From: CAZHNW01 sp942491575
Lineage (GTDB): Bacteria > Spirochaetota > UBA4802 > UBA5550
Assembly: GCA_942491575.1 (NCBI GenBank)
Contig: CALOBT010000025.1
Coordinates: forward strand, 1,736,001-1,800,000
Length of the DNA stretch: 64,000 nt
Reading direction: 5' to 3'
The position numbers and the translations under genes are program-made. Under the pieces are notes generated by a model, which did not search any database, was not told where the DNA came from, and saw only the letters and a list, made by a program, of their open reading frames with translations. Below are positions 1 to 9,296 of this stretch, piece by piece (positions within the stretch are counted from its first letter, which is position 1; every line of letters begins with the position of its first letter).

Positions 1-26
1 ACAATACACTGAGAAGACAAATATTT

Positions 27-62
27 CCCTGAAGGCGAGATAACGCGATCTCACCTTCAGGG
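27..62 (-). terminator. hairpin downstream of the AAA+ ATPase gene
   Basis: A 15-bp inverted repeat with one mismatch (arms 27-41 and 48-62, CCCTGAAGG...) closes a 6-nt loop, directly beyond the stop of the leftward ATPase gene at 68. Only a weak T-rich run follows, so termination is likely but not classical. Confidence 0.6.
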
Positions 63-67
63 TTATT

Positions 68-2035
68 TCATTTATGAAACCCATAAGTCAAACTCCCGAT
101 TTCTTCCGGGATATCCTCTGCGGTTATGGTACAGAGGATCTCTTCCGTCAGCGGGGTTATCGCTGCAATACGGTTTGCCTGTTTCTCGACTATTTTTTCA
201 AAAAGGTTCCGCACCAGTCGACCATTTCCGAATGTTCGCGTCCGGCTTTCGTAGGCTTTGGTTATAACTTCCTTCAACCTGACTTTGGCCTCTTCTTGAA
301 CTACAAACGAAACATTGCCGGAAAAAATATCAAAGATTGCCATCAGTGCATCCGGCTCATAATGATCAAAATAATAGTATCTGCGAAAACGAGATTTTAA
401 TCCCGGGTTAGATTCAATGAAGGTTTCCATCTCGTCGGGGTACCCCGCAACAATTACAGCAAGGCGTTCCCGATGGTCTTCCATACGCTTAAGAATTGTA
501 TCAACTGCTTCCTGACCAAAATCACGTTCACCATGTCCCGTCGCCAGGGTATAGGCCTCATCAATAAAGAGGACACCGTCCAGCGCCTTCTGCACCACCT
601 CGTCGGTCTTGGTAGCGGTCTGTCCCACGTACCCTGCGACGAGTCCCACGCGGTCCGTTTCCGTCAGGTGTCCCTTCTCAAGAAGGCCGAGGCAGCGGTA
701 TACCTTTCCCAGGAGGCGGGCGATGGTGGTCTTCCCCGTTCCCGGAGGGCCGTAAAAAACCGCGTGAAGAGAAAGTGGGGTCTCCGGCAGTCCCCGGTCA
801 CGGCGTTCCTTCTGGATCTTCACAAGATTGATAAATGTCTGGATTTCATCTTTAATGTTATCCATGCCAACCAGTTGATCAATTTTAGCCATCACCTCTT
901 CCAGGGTCTCCTCTTCCTGTGGGACCTCTTCTTCCGGCAGGGGCCCCTCCCCCGCTGCGGCGATGAGGCGGTTGATCTGCTCGAGACGTTCACGTTCCGC
1001 ATCATTGATTGTACCATCCGCCTTCATGAGCGACTGGGCATAGGCGGTGTAGGCGGCACTGAGTGTATCGAAATAGAGGGTACCGTTAGCCGCATCGTAT
1101 CTGCGAATCATCATCAGTGAAGGAAACATATCATCCCGCTGATTCAGGCCACGCTCCTTGATAAACTGCGATGCATGGTCCCAGTATTGCAATATATCAT
1201 TCTTTTTATTTTGGGGGAAGGAAGAGGCCTCCCTGATATCGCTGCTGAGTTTTTCATAATCTGCATTATCACCCGGATTCAAGGGAAGAAGCACCAGTGA
1301 AATCATCAGCAGTTCAGGTTCCAGAAGGGAACCGTCCGCCACTCCCGCAAGGGACGAAAGCACTATCAGGTCATCAAGTATTGTCTGCTTCAGCAAATCA
1401 TCGCTGACATTTTCCAGGCATTCGGAAAGCCGTCCTACTATATGTTTTGATGCTACAAACAGTTTTTCCTCTCTGCCGATATCGGGTTCTTTTTTGACTT
1501 CCCCCTCGAGAAGTTCCGCAAGCTGTTTCTGTGCTTCTGTAATTTTCTCAAGAAAACCCGGCATTGCATCGTGTTCTACATAAGACTTCGCCAGCACATC
1601 TCCACTCTCCCCTGCAGATGTGCTGGAAGTCAGGACTGTTTGACTTCCACCAATCTCTCTTATTTTTTCCGCAAAGTTTTGTGCCCTCGCCGCGGTAATG
1701 AAGGCGCGGAAAGAAGCCCCTCCGCTGTGCCTTTGTATCTCAAGGTTCACCGATGAAGGGCCGCGTTCCACATCAATATTTTCGATATCACCGTAGGGAA
1801 TAGCTACAACGGTATTGTCTCTTTTATCATTAGATACAAAAAGAAGACTGGTACCCGCAATGACAAGAACACCGGAAACACCCTCCACAGAAGAGGAACT
1901 GTCGGGGCTGAAAAAGCCATCGATTATATCAGAAATTTCATCTCCCGTTTTCACCACTTTCCGAAGACGATCGAGAACCTTCTTTTTATTATGCACAAAA
2001 TGCCAGTGCTGTATTTTTTCCAGTTGTTCCTTCAT
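68..2035 (-). CDS. CbbX/EccA-type AAA+ ATPase with N-terminal PH-like and central TerB-like regions
   Basis: This 655-aa protein ends in an AAA+ module of the CbxX/CfxQ family. Walker A is GPPGTGKTT (residues 429-437), Walker B is VLFIDEAY (488-495), and a SRFRR arginine-finger region lies near 548-552. Residues about 45-130 look like a small PH/YokE-type beta domain. Residues about 190-350 carry two acidic TerB-like motifs, the second being ADGTINDAERERL near 339. No signal peptide is visible, so it should be cytoplasmic. CbbX-type ATPases remodel protein complexes, but the partner here is unknown. The start follows an AGGAAG site. No neighbour suggests RuBisCO or type VII secretion, so the function is open; the ATPase call is firm and the N-terminal domain names are inference. 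Confidence 0.88.
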   Translation of the reverse strand: MKEQLEKIQHWHFVHNKKKVLDRLRKVVKTGDEISDIIDGFFSPDSSSSVEGVSGVLVIAGTSLLFVSNDKRDNTVVAIPYGDIENIDVERGPSSVNLEIQRHSGGASFRAFITAARAQNFAEKIREIGGSQTVLTSSTSAGESGDVLAKSYVEHDAMPGFLEKITEAQKQLAELLEGEVKKEPDIGREEKLFVASKHIVGRLSECLENVSDDLLKQTILDDLIVLSSLAGVADGSLLEPELLMISLVLLPLNPGDNADYEKLSSDIREASSFPQNKKNDILQYWDHASQFIKERGLNQRDDMFPSLMMIRRYDAANGTLYFDTLSAAYTAYAQSLMKADGTINDAERERLEQINRLIAAAGEGPLPEEEVPQEEETLEEVMAKIDQLVGMDNIKDEIQTFINLVKIQKERRDRGLPETPLSLHAVFYGPPGTGKTTIARLLGKVYRCLGLLEKGHLTETDRVGLVAGYVGQTATKTDEVVQKALDGVLFIDEAYTLATGHGERDFGQEAVDTILKRMEDHRERLAVIVAGYPDEMETFIESNPGLKSRFRRYYYFDHYEPDALMAIFDIFSGNVSFVVQEEAKVRLKEVITKAYESRTRTFGNGRLVRNLFEKIVEKQANRIAAITPLTEEILCTITAEDIPEEIGSLTYGFHK

Positions 2036-2237
2036 GGGTACTTCCTGTCTGTTTCAATAAATTGTATTTTCCAACTATTCAAGAAGCAGAAATAATACTA
2101 TGACCGTTTTTAAATTTTGTCAATAAGGACTCTGCATGGCCCTTTTATTCTGAGGTTCATTTATCCTTCTTCCTCTTCCTGAAGGGTTTGTTGTACCCTT
2201 TTCAACATTTCCCGTCAACAGGAATACACTCTTCTTG

Positions 2238-2280
2238 ATTGACTTATGTCAATGACAGATTATTCATAAGGTTATATAAT
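2238..2280 (+). promoter_or_regulatory. FNR/CRP-type box plus -10 element
   Basis: The palindrome ATTGAC-TTAT-GTCAAT (2238-2253) fits the TTGAC-N4-GTCAA form of CRP/FNR-family sites. A TATAAT hexamer lies at 2275-2280. If transcription starts about 7 nt after the -10, the palindrome is centred near -41.5, the class II activator position. It precedes the siroheme/ferredoxin gene. The remaining part of 2036-2325 shows nothing else. Confidence 0.6.
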
Positions 2281-2325
2281 TGAAAAATATAATGACTATT
2301 CCAAAGGAACGCGATTCACCCGGTT

Positions 2326-2952
2326 ATGATGGCATCAGACGAGATCAGTAAAAATCCTGAAAATTTCAGGATAAAGACATGCAGTGGTTTCAACCGCTGC
2401 AAAAACACCCTGGCTGATTCTGCAGCTGATGCGGCAGCATTCAAGGGACTGCACAAAGAGCTTTCTTCTATCAGTAGCAACGAAAAGCCCCTTCCGGGAA
2501 GGCCCCACAGCCGTCTATTTTCAGTTTCAGTTTCCCTCTGCCCCAACGGATGCACCCGTCCGCAGATAGCCGATATAGGCGTCTTCGCCGTCACCTATCC
2601 CCTATTTGTTTATAACCGCTGCAATGCCTGCGGCAAGTGCATCACCGCCTGCCGGGAAGGGGCTTTAATAGCTGCAAATGAAGGGAAACCTGAAAAAACC
2701 GATGCCTGTATCGGCTGCGGTGACTGTTTCCGGGTTTGCAGCAAAGGGGCCATAGAATCCGATGAGGGGGGATTCAAATTACTCCTCGGGGGGAAACTTG
2801 GGAGGCATCCCCACCTGGGTGAAGACACGGGGCGTCTCTATAGAAGCAGTGAAGCAATAACTTTGATTATAAAGATATATACATTCTGGCTGAAAAACCG
2901 AAATCCGGGGGAGCGCCTCCGTGAACTGATGAACAGAAGGGAGCTACCATGA
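2326..2952 (+). CDS. compact siroheme sulfite/nitrite reductase-like protein with inserted 2[4Fe-4S] ferredoxin
   Basis: The 208-aa protein has the siroheme-[4Fe-4S] signature of sulfite and nitrite reductases, C-X5-C (C19, C25) followed by C-X3-C (C72, C76). Two ferredoxin motifs come next (C99/C102/C105/C109 and C128/C131/C134/C138), then a segment like the GG-containing end of the hemoprotein half (residues 150-165). This order resembles the C-terminal half of AsrC. The usual N-terminal substrate half of roughly 90 residues is absent. An in-frame TGA at 2293 rules out extension upstream, so either the protein is naturally half-size or the 5' part is lost. It overlaps the next gene by 4 bp (ATGA), which implies translational coupling with the membrane polyferredoxin. 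A redox role is likely; actual sulfite reduction is not established. Confidence 0.75.
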   Translation: MMASDEISKNPENFRIKTCSGFNRCKNTLADSAADAAAFKGLHKELSSISSNEKPLPGRPHSRLFSVSVSLCPNGCTRPQIADIGVFAVTYPLFVYNRCNACGKCITACREGALIAANEGKPEKTDACIGCGDCFRVCSKGAIESDEGGFKLLLGGKLGRHPHLGEDTGRLYRSSEAITLIIKIYTFWLKNRNPGERLRELMNRRELP

Positions 2953-4253
2953 ACATTATCCGCATTATCACTACTGTCTTATCCCTATTACTTGCAGCAG
3001 CCCACTATATGCGCGCCGGTCACACTGAAATAACATTCCTTTTTGCCTCTCTCTCCTTCCTCCTCCTTGCACGAAAAAGATGGGCAGACCTGATACCTGC
3101 GGTGATAATATCAATTATGATTCCTATATGGGTACATACTGCCCTGCGTATCATTCTCATCCGAAGAACCGCTGATGTCCCCTGGCAATTGGCTGCCCTC
3201 ATCATGGGCATAGTGACCCTTACGGCCCTTGCCGCCGCAATTCTCGGTTTCAGGCATGTCCGACTCGAAGTTAAATCAGGTAAAAAATTCGGCATCCCCT
3301 CATTTACATCATTCCTGCTCACGGGGGGGATACTCATGCTTGCACGCACCAAGGCTTCACTGACCATTCTGCTTCCGGACCGCTTCCTTCCGGGAAGCGG
3401 AATAGTCCTTATAATAATTCTGGCGGGTTATGCCGCATGGATTACAGAAAAATATATTCGCACAGATGATACATCCATATTGAGACGAAGAATCTGGCTT
3501 CTCTTTTCAATTGTTTTTTTCAGTCAGGCAATACTCGGCATTTCAGGAGTTGAGAATCTGCTTATGACGGGAAAACTCCACATACCGGTACCTGCGGTAA
3601 TTATCGGCGGCCCCATCTACCGTGGTGGCGGCTTCTTTATGACTATTCTTTTCACCAGTACTCTTATTCTTGCAGGGAGCGCATGGTGCAGCCACCTCTG
3701 CTACTTCGGGGCATGGGACAACCTGGCGGCAGTTCAGGAAAAAAAGACCGGATCGGTCACCCCCTTCATGAAGGAGGGACGCTATATTTTTCTTTTTTTA
3801 ACTGTAATTACTGCCCTTCTTCTGCGAATCTTCGGGGCCCATGGAGCACTGGCCGCCGCCACAGGGATCACATTCGGCCTCGGTGGTGCCGCAGTGATGC
3901 TTTTCGTTTCCAGGAAGAGGGGTGTAATGGCACACTGCACTTCCTGGTGTCCCCTGGGACTCCTGGCAAATATCGGAGGAAAAATTTCTCCCTTCAGGAT
4001 ACGTATTGAAGACAGCTGCAATTCCTGCTTGGCCTGCACGGTTCACTGCCGGTATGGAGCTCTTGGAAAAAATGAAATCGCCGAAAAAAAACCCGGTCTC
4101 TCCTGCAGTCTCTGCGGTGACTGTCTCTCTCGATGTAAAGAAGGCGCCCTTAAATATTCATTTTTGAAACTGTCCGGTGAAAAAAGCAGAATACTCTTCA
4201 TCATACTGGTAATATCGGTACATGCAAGCTGTCTCGGACTGGCACGAATATGA
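2949..4253 (+). CDS. membrane polyferredoxin of the NapH/NosR-like type
   Basis: This 434-aa integral membrane protein has several hydrophobic helices (about 5-20, 30-60, 80-100, 115-160, 180-200, 228-245, 278-320) and a final helix near 412-430. Cysteine motifs CSHLC (247-251) and CTSWCP (330-335) are typical of NapH/NosR/CcoG relatives. Two 4Fe-4S motifs follow (C357/C360/C363/C367 and C386/C389/C392/C396). Such proteins carry electrons between the quinone pool or membrane and soluble or periplasmic partners. Its start overlaps the siroheme/ferredoxin gene by 4 bp, so the pair probably forms one redox unit. The exact partner and substrate are unknown. Confidence 0.8.
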   Translation: MNIIRIITTVLSLLLAAAHYMRAGHTEITFLFASLSFLLLARKRWADLIPAVIISIMIPIWVHTALRIILIRRTADVPWQLAALIMGIVTLTALAAAILGFRHVRLEVKSGKKFGIPSFTSFLLTGGILMLARTKASLTILLPDRFLPGSGIVLIIILAGYAAWITEKYIRTDDTSILRRRIWLLFSIVFFSQAILGISGVENLLMTGKLHIPVPAVIIGGPIYRGGGFFMTILFTSTLILAGSAWCSHLCYFGAWDNLAAVQEKKTGSVTPFMKEGRYIFLFLTVITALLLRIFGAHGALAAATGITFGLGGAAVMLFVSRKRGVMAHCTSWCPLGLLANIGGKISPFRIRIEDSCNSCLACTVHCRYGALGKNEIAEKKPGLSCSLCGDCLSRCKEGALKYSFLKLSGEKSRILFIILVISVHASCLGLARI

Positions 4254-4383
4254 ACACTATATTTCCAACCACAATAGAGGAAAATACCGGATAATTTATT
4301 TCACTATTTTTCAATTGAATTACAGCACCTGATATGCTATAATATGTAATTATCCCTTTAGCCTTTAAATTGCCGGGAAGATT

Positions 4384-5340
4384 ATGAAAATCAAACCATT
4401 GAATCAGGTAAAAATTATAATCACAACTCTTGTATGCATTGTACTATCGATCACTCTCCTTTCACTTTTTTATAGTCTAAATGATTCCACTCAACATTCA
4501 AGGGCCCTGGCAGCAGAGAGTGCCAGGTCACTCTTTATGGAAATTGTTTCCACAAGAAAATGGAATGCCATGCACAATGGCGTATACCTTATCGTCTCCG
4601 GAAAAAGTAAACCAAACAAATACCTGATCGACCCGAAGAGAGATCTCTACACGAAAGAAGGTATTCACCTTACTAAAGTAAATCCTGCATTTATGACCCG
4701 TCTTATTTCCAATGTTTTACAAAAAACACAATCAATAGAATTTCGCATTACCAGCCTGAAGCCGCTTAATCCTTCGAATACACCAGATCCATGGGAAAAA
4801 GAATCCCTGAAAAAATTTCGAAAATCAACCAAAGAAGTTACTTTTATCAGGAAAGGTAAAACCAGCTATTTCAGATACATGGCCCCCCTTAAAACCGAAA
4901 AAGCGTGCATGAATTGCCATGCCAAGCAGGGATATAAAATTGGAGATATAAGGGGAGGAATCAGTGTAACCTTTCCATATACAGCCTACCAGAAATCAAT
5001 GGCAACCATTAAAAAGTGGCTTATTTTATTCCATACCCTGATTATGATTTCAGGAGTCGGAATAATTCTTTCTCTTGGGATTCTTTTATACCGAAATGTC
5101 AAAAAACTTGAAGGTGCCCATTCAGAAATCGAAACATTAAGCGGACTCATACCCATCTGTTCAAACTGCAAAAAAATTAAAGACAGCAAAGGATACTGGA
5201 AACAGGTAGATTCTTATTTAGCCGATCAAGCCTCAGTCTCCTTCAGTCATGGCCTCTGTGAAGAATGCACAGAAAAACTCTATGGCAACGAAGAGTGGTA
5301 TAAAAAGTCCAAAGAGACTCGAAAATCCGACAAAGAGTAA
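4384..5340 (+). CDS. membrane sensor with DUF3365/Tll0287-like haem domain and CxxC...CxxC tail
   Basis: The 318-aa protein has a membrane helix at about 10-30, a periplasmic domain with a CMNCH c-type haem motif (175-179) in the context of the DUF3365 (Tll0287-like) family, and a second helix at about 213-236. The cytoplasmic tail carries a module with C259/C262 (PICSNCKKIKD) and C292/C295 (HGLCEEC), often seen at the end of bacterial sensors and response regulators. A similar tail ends the gene at 40295-41566. No kinase or cyclase domain is present, so the tail is the only candidate output. A GGGAAG site precedes the ATG. It is probably a redox or gas sensor, but this is inference. Confidence 0.75.
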   Translation: MKIKPLNQVKIIITTLVCIVLSITLLSLFYSLNDSTQHSRALAAESARSLFMEIVSTRKWNAMHNGVYLIVSGKSKPNKYLIDPKRDLYTKEGIHLTKVNPAFMTRLISNVLQKTQSIEFRITSLKPLNPSNTPDPWEKESLKKFRKSTKEVTFIRKGKTSYFRYMAPLKTEKACMNCHAKQGYKIGDIRGGISVTFPYTAYQKSMATIKKWLILFHTLIMISGVGIILSLGILLYRNVKKLEGAHSEIETLSGLIPICSNCKKIKDSKGYWKQVDSYLADQASVSFSHGLCEECTEKLYGNEEWYKKSKETRKSDKE

Positions 5341-5355
5341 TTAAATGTATTTTTC

Positions 5356-7185
5356 TTACTTGTAATGTCTTTCAACATGACGATGCACCATTTCATTCAG
5401 AATATCAAGGGGCATGGCGCCATCATTTAAAATCAGGCTGTGAAAATCCTTTATATCAAACTTAGAACCGGTTTTTTCCTTCATTTGATTTCTTAGCTTC
5501 AACAGTTTCAACATACCAATTTTATATGCACAGGCCTGACCGGGGAGGACTATATAACGCTCCACTTCCGCAACAACATCCCCCCTGGGCATACCGGTAA
5601 TATTCAGCATATACTTGATGGCTCGTTCCCTGGTCCATTTTTTCTCATGTATCCCAGTATCAACTACAAGGCGCACTGCCCTGAAAAGTTCCGCCTGCAA
5701 TCTCCCCAGGTTACTGTAGGGATCCTTATGAAATCCCTTCTCCCATGCAAGGCGTTCAGCATACAGTGCCCAGCCTTCTACATATGCCGTAAACAGAAAC
5801 ACCCTCCTGAAAGTGGGGATCCCTTCAAGACCCTGTGCAAGCGAAACCTGAAAATGGTGCCCTGGAACTGCTTCATGGTAGGCCAGGGTCCGCATTCCGA
5901 ATTTAGGGGTCTCCCTGACGTCACGAAGATTGGCATAAAAAATGCCGGGACGGCTTCCGTCAAGTGAAGGCGGATGATAATATGCGCTTGGAGATGTTTT
6001 CTCCTTAAAAACAGGAACACGCTTAACCTGGACTTTTTTAATATCTTTTATAGCAAAAAACCGAGGCAGTTCCCTTTCCATTTCAGTAATTATATTTCTG
6101 TACCCTTCGAGAATCATGGTACGTCCTTTGTCATTATCAGGAAATATAAAACGCTCTTCCCTGGTCATCCTTTTAAGTGCCGCAGCTATTGAAATACCGG
6201 CATAACCTTCGTCGGCAAGAATCCCTATCATTTCCTTTTCAATTCGTTTCACCTCTCTTAACCCCGTTAAGTGAATCTCATTAGGGGTCATTTTTGTAGT
6301 AGTATGGTATTCAAGGAGATAGGCGTAATATTCTCCGCCCCGGGGCAATTTCCATAATCCAGCGTCCCTGTTTGTTTTAGAAAGAATCGATAAAAAATAA
6401 CTGTTCAGTTTTCGATACGAGGGATAAACCGTTTTAATTATTTCCGCTTCGGTCCTTTCCAAAAGCAACTTCCTTTCCATAGCATCAAGATTTTTCAATT
6501 TTTCTATTTTCTCTTTGAAGGAAGTATAAAGAATATTCTCATGCACTCCATGTACGATAAAGCCCTTGACCTGCTCCATCACCTTCTCCACAACAAATCG
6601 CGGTGGCAATACCCCCTTTGCTTCCCTCCATTTCAGGCTTTCAATAAGCTGGTCAAATTTTTTTTCAAAACCTGCAAGCCTCTGAAGGTAATTTTCAGCG
6701 CTCTCCAAATTCACTATCTGGTGAGAAGATTCAAGCAATGTTGGAAGATCACTCTGAATTCCAAAAAGCTGATTTGCCGGATAGGGACCATTGCCGTCTA
6801 TTCCCGAAAAATGATATCCGAAGGAGCCTCCGCGAATAATCATATTGAGGTGCCAGAGAATAATTTTTTTTGTAAGTTTTTCCTGCTCATCAAGTGATTC
6901 AGTGTTATATGAAAGAACCAACTCTTTATGCTTTTCAGCCAGTTTCAGAATATTCTCTTCAAATGCCGGTGAAGCATCGGTAAGTTTATTGCTGTGAAAA
7001 TCAAAAATTGTATTATCAAGTATGCCCAGATAGGTTAGGGTCTCCGGATCGATCAGAAGACCCTCAAACATAATTCTTTCAATAGCGTGATTAAAACTGA
7101 AGGGTTTGCCTGCAATCAGCTTGAATGCAAATATTCCGCCTCCAGTCAACAAAAGAAAAACTGCCAAAATAACCAGACGTTTCAC
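5356..7185 (-). CDS. exported DUF885-family zinc metallohydrolase
   Basis: The 609-aa protein starts with a signal peptide or anchor (residues 1-25). It carries the DUF885 signature HEAVPGHH (437-444) followed by EGWALYAE near 470-477. Known family members are predicted zinc-dependent peptidases with an HExxxGHH centre. Length agrees with full family members. It likely acts in the periplasm. It is convergent with the haem-type sensor gene (16 bp apart) and divergent from the thioesterase gene. The substrate cannot be told. Confidence 0.8.
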   Translation of the reverse strand: MKRLVILAVFLLLTGGGIFAFKLIAGKPFSFNHAIERIMFEGLLIDPETLTYLGILDNTIFDFHSNKLTDASPAFEENILKLAEKHKELVLSYNTESLDEQEKLTKKIILWHLNMIIRGGSFGYHFSGIDGNGPYPANQLFGIQSDLPTLLESSHQIVNLESAENYLQRLAGFEKKFDQLIESLKWREAKGVLPPRFVVEKVMEQVKGFIVHGVHENILYTSFKEKIEKLKNLDAMERKLLLERTEAEIIKTVYPSYRKLNSYFLSILSKTNRDAGLWKLPRGGEYYAYLLEYHTTTKMTPNEIHLTGLREVKRIEKEMIGILADEGYAGISIAAALKRMTREERFIFPDNDKGRTMILEGYRNIITEMERELPRFFAIKDIKKVQVKRVPVFKEKTSPSAYYHPPSLDGSRPGIFYANLRDVRETPKFGMRTLAYHEAVPGHHFQVSLAQGLEGIPTFRRVFLFTAYVEGWALYAERLAWEKGFHKDPYSNLGRLQAELFRAVRLVVDTGIHEKKWTRERAIKYMLNITGMPRGDVVAEVERYIVLPGQACAYKIGMLKLLKLRNQMKEKTGSKFDIKDFHSLILNDGAMPLDILNEMVHRHVERHYK

Positions 7186-7340
7186 ATGCTGTGCCCCTTA
7201 ATTACCAGAAAACAGCTTTCCGCTTTTTTTTCAGGTGTATATAATTTTGCTTTATTGAAACCCCAGCATATAATAACATAGATAGACCAGACTGTCCAAA
7301 ATTTTATTATTACAAGTGGAGACTTATCTGGAGAAAATAA

Positions 7341-7772
7341 ATGAAGGACATAAAAAATTTTCCGATTTCGGTTACCATAGAGATCGCATGGGGTGACATG
7401 GACGCATTTGGTCATGTTAATAATATTGTATTTTTCAGATTTTTTGAAACTGCACGCATCAGGTATTTCGAAGAAATAGGTCTCACGGCATACATGAAGC
7501 AAACTGGTATTGGCCCCATACTTGCGGAAACTTCCTGCAAGTTTAAAAAACCTTTGTTCTACCCGGAAACGATCAAAGTATGCACAGCTGTTTCCCAAAT
7601 AAATGAATCAGGCTTTATTATGGACTATAAAATCATAGACAGTTTTGGAGAAACAGCCGCACTCGGCGAGGCAAGAATAGTAATCTTTGATTACAGCTCC
7701 TCAAAAAAAATTGACATGCCGGAACAAATCCGAACTGCAATTGAATCACTTGAGAAAACAAATTCTGAATAA
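7341..7772 (+). CDS. hot-dog fold acyl-CoA thioesterase (4HBT/YbgC-like)
   Basis: The 143-aa protein contains the 4HBT active-site motif WGDMDAFGHVNN near residues 14-25, with the catalytic Asp, followed by FFRFFETAR. This matches the YbgC/FadM group that hydrolyses acyl-CoA thioesters. Length is normal. A GGAG site precedes the ATG. The lipoprotein gene follows 45 bp later in the same direction and may be cotranscribed. Confidence 0.85.
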   Translation: MKDIKNFPISVTIEIAWGDMDAFGHVNNIVFFRFFETARIRYFEEIGLTAYMKQTGIGPILAETSCKFKKPLFYPETIKVCTAVSQINESGFIMDYKIIDSFGETAALGEARIVIFDYSSSKKIDMPEQIRTAIESLEKTNSE

Positions 7773-7817
7773 ACAATGCATATCAACAAATTAATATTTC
7801 CACGAAGGAGTCATCAC

Positions 7818-8504
7818 ATGAAATTTCTTTTACCAGCAGTTATTACCCTCTCCATGATCAGCTGTTCATCACATGAGTCCCTTAAAAAAGTAGACCCTTC
7901 AAAACCACATATTTCAATTGAATTTGCATTTAACACCGAATCTTATCATTCATTTATTAAAAAGTTTTATCCCCAGATTGCCATTTGGCTGAAATCTGAC
8001 ACAGCCCCGTCAAGAACTGTTTATGTCACGTCGAAGGGGGCAAAAAATGACTGGTTTGGGGCAGATCAACGGCCCTCAGCCCTGCCGGTTTGGCGGAATT
8101 TTCAGAATAATCAGCCTGAGTCAAAAACTGACAGCATAAGCGGCGCCACACCCTCCGGCAGCACCTACCGTATCGCCTGGAACCTGCCAGAAAATACTTC
8201 CAGTAAAAAACCACTGAATATTTTTATCGAGGCCAATATATCCTTTGATTACAATAAATTCTTCCCCAAGGATGCCCCTGAAAACGCTAAAAATTTCACC
8301 GGGGTCAACGGGCAGCCTTCACTTATCTGGCGTGGATTACTCGATCCATCCAGAGGAATTACAGATGTCCGTCCGGAAATAATCGGCCGTGGCAGCCTGC
8401 TGGGAAAAGATGGAAAAATACATAAGGATCTTACGGGCATAACAACCGCAAAAAAAATATTTAACTATATAAAAATCCGGTATCACGAGGGAACAGTCAA
8501 ATAA
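7818..8504 (+). CDS. lipoprotein resembling DUF2271 periplasmic proteins
   Basis: The 228-aa protein has a lipoprotein signal ending in the lipobox MISC (Cys at residue 16). The mature part includes a PQIAIWL strand, a RPSALPVW segment and a SGATPSG segment that resemble DUF2271 proteins. The start at 7818 is chosen because GGAG lies 7 bp upstream; an in-frame ATG at 7776 would put the signal peptide too far inside. It should sit in the periplasm, anchored to a membrane. The family assignment is tentative and the function unknown. Confidence 0.65.
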   Translation: MKFLLPAVITLSMISCSSHESLKKVDPSKPHISIEFAFNTESYHSFIKKFYPQIAIWLKSDTAPSRTVYVTSKGAKNDWFGADQRPSALPVWRNFQNNQPESKTDSISGATPSGSTYRIAWNLPENTSSKKPLNIFIEANISFDYNKFFPKDAPENAKNFTGVNGQPSLIWRGLLDPSRGITDVRPEIIGRGSLLGKDGKIHKDLTGITTAKKIFNYIKIRYHEGTVK

Positions 8505-8533
8505 TGAAGGAAGGAGAGAAATAATTAAAAATG

Positions 8534-8574
8534 ATATCATGCTTATATTATTATAGATAACATAAGCATGATAT
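8534..8574. terminator. hairpin between convergent genes
   Basis: A perfect 13-bp stem (ATATCATGCTTAT at 8534-8546 and its complement at 8562-8574) lies between the lipoprotein gene and the leftward TetR gene. Its position suits a bidirectional terminator, although no strong T-run is present. Confidence 0.65.
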
Positions 8575-8578
8575 ACCA

Positions 8579-9208
8579 TTAGTTTTTCTTCAGGCCTTCC
8601 AGAATTATAGCAAGCCCTTCTTCAATCAGCTCTGCAGGGCCAACACCGGTAATCTCAGGTACAAATCTCTGTTCAAGCAATAATATCCCATCCATCAATC
8701 CCCATAAAACCTGTGCTGCTTTATCAGGATCAACGGGATTTAATTCATTTTTTTTAATTCCATCCATTATTATTTTTTTAAGAATCCCCATAAGATCTTT
8801 TACCCTCCCCTGCAGAGACTCAAGAGACGCATCATCATTCAAAAAATCTTCCTGACCCAGCCCCAGAATTGATATAATATCATAATAATCGCGATAGTTT
8901 TCAAAAAACAACAGGTAAGCCGCTGCAATGGCCCTTAGACTGTCTACTGATGACATATCTTCAGATTTTATTGATTCCACAATAAGGCCTTCGAGTATCC
9001 CGATACCCTCTATATTGAGACATCTGAATATTTCCGTTTTGCTGCTGAAGTAAAGATAGAAAGTACCGGTACTTACTCCAGCTTCTGCTGTAATATCTCC
9101 GATTGAAGCCCCCTGGTAGCCGCGCTGTGAAAAAAGTACTCGAGCAGCATCAACGAGTCTTCTTCGTTTTATTTCCTTATCCTGATCTGTTCTTGCCCTT
9201 ATTTTCAT
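8579..9208 (-). CDS. TetR/AcrR-family transcriptional regulator
   Basis: The predicted 209-aa protein has a TetR helix-turn-helix in its first 60 residues (GASIGDITAEAGVSTGTFYL) and a helical ligand-binding region after it. The ATG at 9208 gives the usual short N-terminus; a GTG at 9271 would add 21 hydrophobic residues not typical of the family. No clear palindromic operator was found nearby, and no efflux or target gene is adjacent, so the regulon is unknown. Confidence 0.85.
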   Translation of the reverse strand: MKIRARTDQDKEIKRRRLVDAARVLFSQRGYQGASIGDITAEAGVSTGTFYLYFSSKTEIFRCLNIEGIGILEGLIVESIKSEDMSSVDSLRAIAAAYLLFFENYRDYYDIISILGLGQEDFLNDDASLESLQGRVKDLMGILKKIIMDGIKKNELNPVDPDKAAQVLWGLMDGILLLEQRFVPEITGVGPAELIEEGLAIILEGLKKN

Positions 9209-9296
9209 ATTTGTTATGCTTATAATATATATTTCCCAGTAAAACCCTTTTTGGATTAGATATAAAACCACAATGATTCATTTTTAAGCAAGTAAA

